Positions 50,124 through 58,634 of a stretch of DNA of 64,000 bases are shown here, piece after piece. Position 1 is the first letter of the stretch. The number at the start of each line of letters is the position of its first letter. The position numbers and the translations under genes are program-made. Location of the stretch: assembly GCF_005771675.1 (NCBI RefSeq), contig NZ_VAJM01000014.1, positions 1-64,000 of the forward strand, read 5' to 3'. The stretch comes from Hymenobacter jeollabukensis. Lineage in GTDB: Bacteria; Bacteroidota; Bacteroidia; Cytophagales; Hymenobacteraceae. The notes below the pieces were generated by a model that did not search any database, was not told the DNA's origin, and was given only the letters and a program-made list of their open reading frames with translations.

Positions 50124-50939
50124 ATGGTGTTTTCTTCGCGTACCGGCCTGGCTTTGGCCGTATTGGCGCTGACGGCCTGCCACCAGCAACCGGCGCTGCA
50201 AAGCCGCTTCGCCCCTACCGCCCCCGTCACCGACGGGCAGGCTACGGAGTGGGACAACAGCCAGCTGCAGACCGACGAGCACAACCACCTGCAGTACCAG
50301 GTGACCAACGACGCGCGCACGGTGTACCTGCGCCTGAAAACCGGCGACCAAGCCACCCAGCGCCGCCTGATTTTCCAGGGCCTCACGGTGTGGCTCGATA
50401 CCACCGGCCGCCACCAGCAGCAGTTCGGGGTGCACTTCCCGCTGGGCGGCAGCATGGGCGCGGCCATACGCCAACACGTCGAAACCGCCAACGCCGGGCC
50501 GGCTTCCCCCGCCGACTACCAGGCCCGGCTGGCGCAGGCCCTGGCCAACATGCATGAAATGCAGCTGCTCAAGTTCAAGGGCAATGCCGAGCCCACTCTG
50601 GCCGAAAACCACACCCAGCTGGGCCTGCACGCGGCGGCGGCCTTCGACGCCAGCGGCAACCTAATCTACGAGCTGGCCGTGCCCCTGCGCCTGCTCTACA
50701 AGCGCGGCTCGTCCTTCGCCCCCGACAAGAAGCCCGTGGTGGGCCTGACGCTGGTGGGCGGACAGCGCCCGGTTGGCTCCAGCAGCGGCGGCCCCGGCGG
50801 CATGAGCGGCGGCCAGCGCGGCGGCGGGCGGCGGGGCGGACCGGGCGGCCCCGGTGGCAGCGGCAAAAACCGTGGCGGCAGCGGCTCCTCGGGCCAGACG
50901 CTCAGCCTCAAAATCAGCGCCCAGTTGGCCGCGCAGTAA
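50124..50939 (+). CDS. predicted lipoprotein with Gly-rich C-terminal region
   Basis: Encodes 271 residues from the ATG at 50124. Lipobox LAVLALTAC. The middle (about 35-215) is probably one beta domain (WDNSQLQTDEHNHLQYQVTNDARTVYLRL; GLTVWLDTTGRHQQQFGVHFP), similar in feel to carbohydrate-binding CBM9/DOMON-like sandwiches. From about 225 a run rich in Gly, Ser and Arg follows (GGQRGGGRRGGPGGPGG), then a final strand (TLSLKISAQLAAQ) closes the fold. So the Gly-rich tract is an insertion in a loop. Function unknown. Confidence 0.75.
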   Translation: MVFSSRTGLALAVLALTACHQQPALQSRFAPTAPVTDGQATEWDNSQLQTDEHNHLQYQVTNDARTVYLRLKTGDQATQRRLIFQGLTVWLDTTGRHQQQFGVHFPLGGSMGAAIRQHVETANAGPASPADYQARLAQALANMHEMQLLKFKGNAEPTLAENHTQLGLHAAAAFDASGNLIYELAVPLRLLYKRGSSFAPDKKPVVGLTLVGGQRPVGSSSGGPGGMSGGQRGGGRRGGPGGPGGSGKNRGGSGSSGQTLSLKISAQLAAQ

Positions 50940-50956
50940 CCCCTTCGATAACGCCG

Positions 50957-50989
50957 CGGCCCCGGCTACCGCACTGGTAACCGGGGCCG
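50957..50989. terminator. bidirectional hairpin
   Basis: 9-bp perfect stem CGGCCCCGG / CCGGGGCCG between the lipoprotein and the convergent T9SS plug gene. Confidence 0.6.
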
Positions 50990-51013
50990 TTGCGTTTGGG
51001 CTGGGCGCAGCGC

Positions 51014-52387
51014 CTAGCGGAACAGGCCCGATTGGTTGGTGGAGCGCACCTGCTGGCCGTTGACCACGAGCGGGCGGTAGCCGATGATGAGGTCGGTGCG
51101 GGTGCCGGGCGGGCGGTAGTAGACGAGGATGTCGTACTGGTTTTCGGTGAGCTGGTAGCTGCCCTCGAAGTAGCCCGCGTCGGGTGCGGCGCCGCGCTGG
51201 CCTACCACGTAGTAGTAGTTGTAGTAGCCCTGCTTGAGCAGCGCGCGGCCGGTGTAGAGCTGCTGCTCGGCGTTGTAGGTCAGCTTGTAGTCGTCCTTGA
51301 GTTGCCAGTCGGTGAGGGCGCCGAACACGTAGACCGGGCCGGGCGCGGGGCTTTCGGCCCGCAGCTGGAAGGTGGTCCACACGTAGTCGGCGTTGGTGGC
51401 GCCGTTGCCGTACTCGCGGTTTTCGAACACGCGCTGGCCATCGGCGTCCTCGTACTGGGTGTAGCTGCGCCCGCCGCGGGTGACTTCGGGCAGCAGGCGC
51501 ACCTCGCGGGGCGAGGCCTGCATGTCGAGGCGCTCCACGCCCACGCCGTTGGTGCGCAGCGAGCGGATGTCGGCGAAGCGAAACTCGTTGAGCGCCGGGA
51601 AGGCGTTTTCGAAGTTGAAGTACTGGTAGTCGAGCCGCTGCTCGGCGTCGCGTACGAAGGTGGGGCGCAGGTTGTAGTGGGCGTTGTCCCAGCGGAAGTT
51701 CTGGCGCAGCACCACCCGCGTTTCCACCGCCGGGTTCACCAGCGGATAGGCCCCGTAGCGGATGCCGAAATCAATCTGTTGCATGGTGTAGCGGGCCGAG
51801 CCGCCGGGCGCCAGCCCCAGCTGGGCCTGCACCTCCACCAGGTTCTGGTACACCAGCAGCCGGCGCGAGATGAGCGGCTGGCGGGTGTTAGCGTCCTGCA
51901 CCACCAGCAGGAAGTTGCCCGAAATTTTCGGACCCGGCACCGGCAGGCGGTAGTGGTAATAGGGCACCTGCGTGCCCACCGAGGTGCGGTAGTTGGTGAG
52001 GTTGAACTCGTTGATTTCGTTGAGAAACTGCAGATCCGTGAGCACCGAGGGCGACCAGTCGGCGTTGCAATGCACGAGGCGGGCGGTGAGGCGGCGGCTC
52101 TGGTCGCCCAGAAAGTCAAACTCCAGCACGATGCCGCCCGCCTGCTCCAGCGGCACCACCGGCGCCGTAAACACCTCCGTGGGCTGTCCCGTGCTCACGT
52201 AGCACTGCACGCTCTGGATGTCGGGGTCGTAGGTGGCGTCTTCGAAGCGCAGCTGCTGGTTGGCCCGCGGCGCCTGTACCGGGCTGGCCTGGCCCACGCG
52301 GCCGGCGTTGGGGTCGGTGATGGGCGTGCCCAGCGGCACGCAGCCGGCAATTAGCAGCAGCAAGGAGGTGGAAGAAAGCAAACGCAT
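51014..52387 (-). CDS. type IX secretion system plug lipoprotein (DUF5103)
   Basis: Encodes 457 residues from the ATG at 52387, with a lipobox (STSLLLLIAGC). The N-terminal domain (YDPDIQSVQCYVSTGQPTEVF; LVHCNADWSPSVL; NEFNLTNYRTSVGTQVPYYHY) and the end (YYNYYYVVG; FEGSYQLTENQYDILVYYRP) match the DUF5103 family. This is the plug protein that closes the SprA translocon pore in the resting T9SS. It agrees with the T9SS cargo encoded elsewhere in the window. Stands alone here, as is usual. Outer-membrane/periplasm location. Confidence 0.88.
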   Translation of the reverse strand: MRLLSSTSLLLLIAGCVPLGTPITDPNAGRVGQASPVQAPRANQQLRFEDATYDPDIQSVQCYVSTGQPTEVFTAPVVPLEQAGGIVLEFDFLGDQSRRLTARLVHCNADWSPSVLTDLQFLNEINEFNLTNYRTSVGTQVPYYHYRLPVPGPKISGNFLLVVQDANTRQPLISRRLLVYQNLVEVQAQLGLAPGGSARYTMQQIDFGIRYGAYPLVNPAVETRVVLRQNFRWDNAHYNLRPTFVRDAEQRLDYQYFNFENAFPALNEFRFADIRSLRTNGVGVERLDMQASPREVRLLPEVTRGGRSYTQYEDADGQRVFENREYGNGATNADYVWTTFQLRAESPAPGPVYVFGALTDWQLKDDYKLTYNAEQQLYTGRALLKQGYYNYYYVVGQRGAAPDAGYFEGSYQLTENQYDILVYYRPPGTRTDLIIGYRPLVVNGQQVRSTNQSGLFR

Positions 52388-52607
52388 GAATCGAAAGATA
52401 CGGGGGATAGGTTCAAGAGGAGTGAACAACAAAAAAATATTGGAATAATATCAACAAAGACTATATTAGTATTCTCACATATTATTGAATAGCGGTATTA
52501 GACTCTCATGCTCTTAGGCCCGGACAAACGCTCAGTTGGTTTTTTGCCCCAGGAGAAATCCTCGAACCCCAAATAAACAGGCTGTTTCACCTTAAAAAAT
52601 TAATCCC

Positions 52608-53834
52608 ATGGAAAATAAGGCAATGGTTCTTTTACTGCTCACACTAGCAGTTTCCAGTTGTGAAAAAGAGTCAAGCGACCCAACCAACGCGACCGAAACT
52701 AATGTCAGCGGAGATTTTGGAGACAGTATCAGTGAAGAAGATAACGCATTTATTGAAAGCTTAAGTACTCCCAATCCCACTCTGCGAGAAATGTTCGGGT
52801 ATGATGGCACTCCTCTGGGCCGTCCAACCGGAACCACAGGCGCGTCGGGGGTTATCGGAGATTTAATTGATAAGATGCTAAAGGATGCCCAAGCTTTAAG
52901 TGGACAAAAAACCCACCTTTATCCACAAGTTGGTAACGATCCTACTAAACCTGCACATATGGGGTTGGTTTATAGTTATGGACAACGAGACATTACTCAA
53001 CGTTTACCCCCTCCTTCCCAAGACGCGAATCCCTTACACAGAACTTATTCCGTATATGGAACGGATTGCTCTGGATTTATCATTAATTTACTCAATTACT
53101 CCAATGTAAATATAAATACAGGAACTACGGTTAAAACATTCGAACAAAATTTATTCAACGCAATAAAAAACAACAATCTATTTAGAAATGTCATTGTAGC
53201 CAATTTAGGAAACCTACCCATTAGCAGTATCAAAAGCGGCGACTTTATCTTATGGATCAGGACCAACAACAACAACCATATGGGTATAATGTGCAAGGTT
53301 GCTACCGGCAAGACAGTATTCCAGAGTAATGGCACGGGCACGCCCGAATCTGAAGCCGACCAAACAAAAAATTTAGGTTCGCGAAGAGGTGTGCATCCCA
53401 TTGCACTTACAGCGGCCATTTCAACAAACCCAGATCCAAAGCGCAGGTACTGGGGGACAGGGTACCAAATACTGCGGCTGCGTGACACAATCGATTATAA
53501 CCTCACAAACGACAGTGTAAAGTACTGGAAAGTAAATCCTCAAGGAACAACTACTTACTGCGGTCAAAGCGCAGTAAATCCCCTTGTTGCAATGGATGAT
53601 ATCTATATTTTCAATTCAAATGGCACTTTTTCACATAGAGGTGGCTCTATTACAATAGACCCAAACTTACCTAACTGCGGAGATGGTGGAAATTACAACA
53701 ATACATGGGCATTTAACAACAATAAAACCTCAATAATATTAGGCGGCGGCATCGAGCTCAGAATTACAAGCATTAGAAAATCGAGAATAACAATCACCAC
53801 CCCTGATTCAAGACTAGACTTAATCCCCTATTAG
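52608..53834 (+). CDS. NlpC/P60-like lipoprotein with lipocalin-like domain, low G+C
   Basis: Encodes 408 residues. Lipobox LLTLAVSSC (Cys18). A putative papain-like NlpC/P60 domain carries Cys154 in YGTDCSGFIINLL and His224 in NNHMGIM, with GDFILW between them; a third catalytic residue is not certain. From about 310 the pattern KYWKVNPQG, DDIYIFNSNGTFSHRGG and NTWAFNNNKTSIIL is that of lipocalin-like modules of Bacteroidota lipoproteins. Codon use is strongly A/T-biased and flanks are A+T-rich, unlike all neighbours, so recent acquisition is likely. It may cut cell-wall peptides; a cargo or toxin role is also possible. Confidence 0.8.
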   Translation: MENKAMVLLLLTLAVSSCEKESSDPTNATETNVSGDFGDSISEEDNAFIESLSTPNPTLREMFGYDGTPLGRPTGTTGASGVIGDLIDKMLKDAQALSGQKTHLYPQVGNDPTKPAHMGLVYSYGQRDITQRLPPPSQDANPLHRTYSVYGTDCSGFIINLLNYSNVNINTGTTVKTFEQNLFNAIKNNNLFRNVIVANLGNLPISSIKSGDFILWIRTNNNNHMGIMCKVATGKTVFQSNGTGTPESEADQTKNLGSRRGVHPIALTAAISTNPDPKRRYWGTGYQILRLRDTIDYNLTNDSVKYWKVNPQGTTTYCGQSAVNPLVAMDDIYIFNSNGTFSHRGGSITIDPNLPNCGDGGNYNNTWAFNNNKTSIILGGGIELRITSIRKSRITITTPDSRLDLIPY

Positions 53835-54026
53835 CAACCACTTACCCAACATTCGTTTTAGCTTTTATTTAGTATATATAATTAATTCAAAAACATACAA
53901 ATTCCATATCTACCATCACGCCTACTACTCAGAATGTTTCCGTTCGCCTTTCAGAAAACACTAACAGCAGAGACGCTTCGCTAGGATTCATTCCTTACAA
54001 AGAGTCCCTGCTGTTGCTACATCGCC

Positions 54027-55964
54027 CTACAGCTTGCCTTCCAGCGTTTCCACCTTCTCGGCCAGCTCCGACCACTGGTCGTTCACCTTGGCCAGCTCCT
54101 TTTTCACCTGCTCAAACTTCACTGTCACGTCTTTCAGCTGGGCGGCGTTGTTGTAGATGTTCGCGTCGCCGAGCTGCTTTTCGTAGGCGGCCAGCTCCTG
54201 TTCCAGCTTGGCCACGCGGGCTTCCACTTCCTGCAGCTGCTTGCTGGCCTGCTTCAATTCGCGCTGGGTGGTTTCGCGCTCCTGCTGGCTCAGCTCCTTT
54301 TTCACCTCCACTTTGGGCGCGGGCTTGGCGGCCGGGGCGGTCAGGCCGAGCTTCTTGGCTTCCTTGGCGCGGTCTTCCTGCCACTGCTCGTACTCGTGGT
54401 AGGTGCCGGGGTACTCCTTGAGCTGGAAGTCCTCGATGTACCAGATTTTGGTGGCCACGTTCTCCACGAAGTACCGGTCGTGGCTGATGACCAGGAAGGT
54501 GCCCTCGAACTGCTCCAGTGCCTGAATCAGGATGTTGACCGACTGCATGTCCAGGTGGTTGGTCGGTTCGTCGAGCAGCAGGAAGTTGGCCTCCGAAATC
54601 AGGGTTTTGGCCAGGGCCACCCGGCTTTTCTCGCCCCCGCTGAGCACCTTGATTTTCTTGAACACCGAGTCGCCGGTGAAGAGGAACGAGCCCAGCACCG
54701 TGCGCAGCTCCATTTCCGTCCGCTTCGAGCCGGCCTGCACCATCTCCTGCAGCACCTCGTTGTCTACGTTCAGCGACTCCAGCTGGTGCTGGGCGTAGAA
54801 GGCCATAATCACGTTGTGGCCCAGCTGGTGGGTGCCCGAGGTGGGCGCCTCCGAGCCCGATACCATCCGCATCAGGGTGGATTTACCCTTGCCGTTGGCC
54901 CCGATCAGCGCGATTTTGTCGCCCCGCTCGATGTGCACGTTGGTGTCGCGGAAGATGATTTTGTCGCCGTACTTCTTGGTGACGTGCTCCATGCGCAGGA
55001 TGTGGCGGCCGGGCTGCACCGAGAAGCGGAACGAGAAGTTCACCTTGGCCGCCTCGGGCGCTACCGAGTCGATGCGGTCCATCTTGTCGAGCATCTTCTG
55101 CCGGCTCTGGGCCTGCTTGGCCTTGGAGGCCTTGGCCTTGAACCGCTCGATAAACCGCTCGGCCTGCCGGATGGCGGCCTGCTGGTTCTCGAAGGCGCCC
55201 TGGTGAATCTCGTCGCGCAGCACTTTTTCCTCCATGTAGAAGGAGTAGTTGCCGGCGTAGGGCACCAGCTTGCCGCCCGTCACCTCCACCGTCATGTTGG
55301 TGGTCTGGTCGAGGAACTCCCGGTCGTGGCTCACGATAATCACCGCGCCTTCGTAGCTGGAGAGGTAGTTCTCAATCCACTTGATCGAGGGCAGGTCCAG
55401 GTGGTTGGTCGGTTCGTCGAGCAGCAGCAGGGAGGGTTCCTGCAAGAGGATCTTGGCCAGCATCACGCGCATGCGCCAGCCGCCCGAAAACAGCTTCAGC
55501 GGCCGCTGCAGCTCCTCGGTGGTGAAGCCCAGGCCTTCGAGGATTTCCTCGGTGCGGGCCTGCATGGTGTAGCCGCCCAGGGCCTCAAACCGCTCCTGCA
55601 GGGTGGCCAGCTTGTCGACCAGGTCGTCGGTGTAGTTGTTTTCGAACTCCAGCAGCACCTCGTCGATTTTCTTCTGCAGGTCCAGCGCCTCGGCGAAGGC
55701 CTGCATGGCCACGATGAGGATGGGCTCGTGCGAGTCGTAGCTGAGCAAATCCTGGTTGAGGAAGCCCAGCGTGACGTCCTTGCTCATGGAGATGGAGCCG
55801 CCGTCGGGCTTGTATTCGCCCACCAGCAGGCGCAGCAGGGTGGATTTGCCCTGGCCGTTCAGCCCGATGAGGCCAATCTTATCCTTGGGCTTGATGTGCA
55901 GCGAGGCGCCGTCGTAAAGCGTACGGGCACCGAAGTGAAAGTCGAGGTCGGAGATGGAAATCAT
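54027..55964 (-). CDS. ABC-F family ATPase (Uup/EttA-like)
   Basis: Encodes 645 residues from the ATG at 55964. Two ABC domains: Walker A GLNGQGKSTL and GANGKGKSTL, signatures LFSGGWRMR and LSGGEKSR, both Walker B LLLDEPTNHLD. The linker between them is Lys/Arg-rich (RFKAKASKAKQAQSRQKML), as in ribosome-binding ABC-F proteins. A C-terminal coiled coil (about 555-645; ELKQASKQLQEVEARVAKLEQ) is Uup-like. No membrane part, so it acts on ribosomes or nucleic acid rather than as a transporter. A CAAAGGTA box lies upstream at 55992-55999. Confidence 0.95.
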   Translation of the reverse strand: MISISDLDFHFGARTLYDGASLHIKPKDKIGLIGLNGQGKSTLLRLLVGEYKPDGGSISMSKDVTLGFLNQDLLSYDSHEPILIVAMQAFAEALDLQKKIDEVLLEFENNYTDDLVDKLATLQERFEALGGYTMQARTEEILEGLGFTTEELQRPLKLFSGGWRMRVMLAKILLQEPSLLLLDEPTNHLDLPSIKWIENYLSSYEGAVIIVSHDREFLDQTTNMTVEVTGGKLVPYAGNYSFYMEEKVLRDEIHQGAFENQQAAIRQAERFIERFKAKASKAKQAQSRQKMLDKMDRIDSVAPEAAKVNFSFRFSVQPGRHILRMEHVTKKYGDKIIFRDTNVHIERGDKIALIGANGKGKSTLMRMVSGSEAPTSGTHQLGHNVIMAFYAQHQLESLNVDNEVLQEMVQAGSKRTEMELRTVLGSFLFTGDSVFKKIKVLSGGEKSRVALAKTLISEANFLLLDEPTNHLDMQSVNILIQALEQFEGTFLVISHDRYFVENVATKIWYIEDFQLKEYPGTYHEYEQWQEDRAKEAKKLGLTAPAAKPAPKVEVKKELSQQERETTQRELKQASKQLQEVEARVAKLEQELAAYEKQLGDANIYNNAAQLKDVTVKFEQVKKELAKVNDQWSELAEKVETLEGKL

Positions 55965-55991
55965 GCAGTATACCTTGCAGCGCAGGAAGGG

Positions 55992-55999
55992 CAAAGGTA
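55992..55999 (-). promoter_or_regulatory. -7 box (TACCTTTG, minus) for the ABC-F gene
   Basis: Exact TAnnTTTG match 28 bp upstream of the ATG at 55964. Confidence 0.55.
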
Positions 56000-56073
56000 C
56001 GGCGTTTGGGCGGAGGGTCCTTGCGCCACGATGTAACGCTTTAACTGACCTCTAAAAAGCGGTTTCCCGAAGC

Positions 56074-56739
56074 ATGATTGAAACCATCACCAAGCTCATC
56101 CACCAGGAGCTGCTGCAGCCTGAATGGGAGTCAACAAGGCAGCTATTAGCCATTATGGACGTGGCGCTCGATAACGGCCTGCCCAGAGTAGAAGCCATTG
56201 TTATCAACGAGGAAGCAGGTAGGGCCACCGGTTACGTGGCAGTCAAGGATGAAGCCTTTTATATCGGCGTCCACTTTGTCATTGCGCAGGACAAAGCAGA
56301 ACTAACTGGTGTCGACACCGAACCGGCTGTTTATTTAAGCTTTTCTCCCTGGTCGGCCGACTTATCGTGCGAGGAACTGTTGCGTCTGACCACGCTCACG
56401 CCGCAGAAAGTCGAAAGAGTAGAGCAAGGAGGAGAAGACGCCGGCAGCTTCATTAGTCTTTTGGAATTCGAATCCTCTAAAAGCCCGGGCCGCATCGAGG
56501 AAAAGCTGGACGAGTTTCTTTCCTTTCTCGAACAGGATGCTGCCGGAATACGCCAACTCATCGCGCATACCGATACCGGCTCGAATACTCTACTGGTCGG
56601 CATCTGCTTTCACCTTTCCAACCGCAACTTCACCCGCCTGTTTTTACCCCAGGACCTGATAGCCCGGCTGCACCGTTTAGGGCTAGAGCTTACGTTCGAC
56701 CTGTGGATTCAAGGCCGGGAGTTACCCAGCAATTACTGA
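56074..56739 (+). CDS. DUF4279-domain protein
   Basis: Encodes 221 residues. Residues about 85-215 (VYLSFSPWSADLSCEELLRL, TPQKVERVEQGG, FISLLEFESS, EFLSFLEQDAAGIRQL, LGLELTFDLWI) have the order of DUF4279, seen by me mainly as single-domain proteins of unknown function. The first 75 residues form an extra domain (LLAIMDVALDNGLPRVEAIV, GYVAVKDEAFYIGVHF). Base composition is lower in G+C than the flanking housekeeping genes. It starts an accessory patch with the phosphatase and the broken gene downstream. Confidence 0.75.
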   Translation: MIETITKLIHQELLQPEWESTRQLLAIMDVALDNGLPRVEAIVINEEAGRATGYVAVKDEAFYIGVHFVIAQDKAELTGVDTEPAVYLSFSPWSADLSCEELLRLTTLTPQKVERVEQGGEDAGSFISLLEFESSKSPGRIEEKLDEFLSFLEQDAAGIRQLIAHTDTGSNTLLVGICFHLSNRNFTRLFLPQDLIARLHRLGLELTFDLWIQGRELPSNY

Positions 56740-56803
56740 TTAGCTGCATGCACGCGCCCCACCGCGCGGCCTTACGGTGCTATACTTAAAATAGCTATGA
56801 TTA

Positions 56804-57394
56804 ATGACCATGTCCTCTGATTCACCCAACCAAATCCTCCTCATCCTCGACCTGGACGAAACCCTCGTTCACGCCCGCTCCACGCCCCTACCCGACCGCC
56901 CCGCCGACTTCGAGCTATTTGATTACCACATCTACCTGCGCCCGCACTTGGCGGCCTTTCTGCGCGAGGTCAACCGGCATTTTAAGTTGGCCGTCTGGTC
57001 GTCGGCCTCCGATGACTACGTGACCGAAATAACACGGCGCATCTTCCCGCCCGATGCCTCGCTGGAATTTGTGTGGGGCCGCAGCCGCTGCACGTATTGC
57101 TTCAATCACGCGGCCTTTGAGGAAACGGGCTACACCGATTACCACAGTCACTATGACTACGTGAAGGTGCTCAAGAAGCTAAAGCGGCACGGTTACCGGC
57201 TCGAACGAGTGCTGATTGTGGATGATACTCCGCATAAGGCCAAACGCAACTTCGGCAACGCCATTTACCCCACCGAATACACCGGTCAACTTCACGACAA
57301 CGAGCTGCCGCAGCTGCTGGCGTATTTGCTCACCCTCAAAGACGCGGCGAACGTGCGGCAGCTGGAGAAACGTGGCTGGCGCGACCATTCATAG
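56804..57394 (+). CDS. FCP1/CTD-like (NIF domain) HAD phosphatase
   Basis: Encodes 196 residues. Motif I LLILDLDETLVHA and motif II VWSSASDDYV identify the FCP1/SCP branch of HAD phosphatases, along with HIYLRPHLAAFLREV, WGRSRCTYC, KKLKRHGYRLERVLIVDDTPHK (motif III/IV) and the end KRNFGNAIYPTEYTG. This eukaryote-like group dephosphorylates Ser/Thr in proteins; bacterial members are rarer and their targets unknown. ATG at 56804, with another two codons later. Cytoplasmic. 64 bp after the DUF4279 gene. Confidence 0.85.
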   Translation: MTMSSDSPNQILLILDLDETLVHARSTPLPDRPADFELFDYHIYLRPHLAAFLREVNRHFKLAVWSSASDDYVTEITRRIFPPDASLEFVWGRSRCTYCFNHAAFEETGYTDYHSHYDYVKVLKKLKRHGYRLERVLIVDDTPHKAKRNFGNAIYPTEYTGQLHDNELPQLLAYLLTLKDAANVRQLEKRGWRDHS

Positions 57395-57452
57395 GCCGTA
57401 CTCCACTCGTAAACTCCCCTCCATGCCTGGCTCACCCTGCGCTACAGCGACT

Positions 57453-57899
57453 ATGATTCCGAATACGCGCCGCCCCCTCGCCCTACTCCTCACCGCCAGC
57501 CTCTGCCTGGCCGCCCGCCCCGCGCCGCGGCAAAGCCCCGACAGTTTGCCCCAATCCGAGCGGCAACAGGTGCTGCAACTTCTGCTGGACCTGCCCGACT
57601 TGCAACACTTCTACCACGCCGACTTGCCCGGACGGCTCCCGGTGAAGTTCCAAACGGATGCCTTCGTCACCCCCGGCCTGCCGCTGCGGAAATTCAATCA
57701 ACCCGTCCTGCTGCTGTCGGCCCGGCAGCTCCGGCAGCGCGGCAGCCGCGACTACCTGCACCTCGGGCCGCTGCGGCGGCGGCACGACACCCTGGATTTC
57801 CGGTTGGGCTATGCCATCGAGGGGGTGCTGGCTGAGGGCACGCTCATCCGGCACACGAACGACTGGCGGGTCGGCAGGTATTCCGTGGTTGAACAATAA
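57453..57899 (+). CDS. small secreted protein, unknown function
   Basis: Encodes 148 residues from the ATG at 57453, starting with a signal peptide (RRPLALLLTASLCLAARPAP). An ATG at 57423 would only lengthen the N-terminus. The mature part reads as one small alpha/beta domain (SERQQVLQLLLDLPDLQHFYH; LPLRKFNQPVLLLSARQL; DTLDFRLGYAIEGVLAEGTLI). No family recognised. It follows the phosphatase by 58 bp. Confidence 0.6.
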   Translation: MIPNTRRPLALLLTASLCLAARPAPRQSPDSLPQSERQQVLQLLLDLPDLQHFYHADLPGRLPVKFQTDAFVTPGLPLRKFNQPVLLLSARQLRQRGSRDYLHLGPLRRRHDTLDFRLGYAIEGVLAEGTLIRHTNDWRVGRYSVVEQ

Positions 57900-57925
57900 G
57901 ACCCGACCCGCCCACATCCTGCCTG

Positions 57926-58306
57926 ATGCACCCCTCCCTCACCTGCGCCTTCTACGAGCACCTCGAATGGCAGCTTTCCGCCGTCCTCAGCCGCTCCCCC
58001 AACCGCAGCCGGCGCCGCTACTGGTGCGACGGAATCCTGGACCCGGAATGGGCCGAGGACTACCAGCCGGAGTACGTGCGCCGGACGCGGCAAATCCGGC
58101 TGCGGGCGTGAATAGACCCGGGGCCGAATAAGGGCGGTGGTTCCAGCGTGCAGGAGCTTTGGCCGCTCACGGTGAAGCTGGATCCGCAATCCTATGAAGC
58201 GTATACGCAGGGGCAGGAAATGACACCCTTCGTACCCAGTTCCGGGCACGACGATTGGCTGCTGCTGGCGCTGGAGAATCAGGCGTTGGAAGTGCAGCTA
58301 CGCTAA
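57926..58306 (+). pseudogene. unknown protein interrupted by one in-frame TGA
   Basis: A 126-codon frame with TGA at codon 62 (58109-58111). The first half ends YVRRTRQIRLRA; after the stop the same frame continues IDPGPNKGGGSSVQELWPLTVKLDP and ends LLLALENQALEVQLR. Both halves have normal codon use. The simplest reading is a Trp (TGG) turned into TGA. No family recognised. If the TGA is a real end, the product is 61 residues. Confidence 0.65.
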
Positions 58307-58634
58307 CCCTGCTTTAAACAAATGCAGACGGCAGTCCAGCCGACCTGAACGGTCCTACTTCTCTTTATTTTATCCAACAAAAAAACTTCGGGTGGCCTCC
58401 GCAAGCTTTCGGAGGCCACCCGAAGTTTCTCGGTCGACCATTGCAAGCTTTCGGAGGTCGACCTAACTTTCTCGGATGCCCGTCGAAAGCTTTCGGAGGT
58501 CGACCTAACTTTCTCGGATGCCCGTCGAAAGCTTTCGGAGGTCGACCCAACTTTCTCGGTCGACCTTCGAAAGCTTTCGGAGGCAACCCGAAGTTTCTCG
58601 GATGGCCTCCGCAAGCTTTCGGGGCTAACCGCTT
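58307..58634. other. intergenic region with the 42-bp array
   Basis: Contains no credible gene. The minus frame 58303-58614 and its shadows translate the tandem array into 14-residue repeats in several frames at once, as expected from a repeat with no coding constraint. Confidence 0.7.
58384..58625. repeat. tandem array, 42-bp units each made of two ~21-bp halves
   Basis: AAGCTTTCGG recurs at 58402, 58444, 58486, 58528, 58570 and 58612, always exactly 42 bp apart. Between these, AA(C/G)TTTCTCGG recurs 20 bp after each start. Several units contain the perfect palindrome CGAAAGCTTTCG. The array fills the space between the broken gene and the end of the aldo/keto reductase gene. Confidence 0.92.

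Noticed and set aside
24144-58111. Reassignment of TGA to Trp
   Set aside because: Many intact genes of normal family length end in TGA (yggS, the DUF58 gene at 11948, the YfcE gene), so TGA works as a stop here.
58303-58614. Repeat protein of 103 residues on the minus strand with 14-residue units
   Set aside because: Three frames stay open at once because the unit length is a multiple of three; there is no signal of coding selection, and the sequence is better described as a DNA tandem array.
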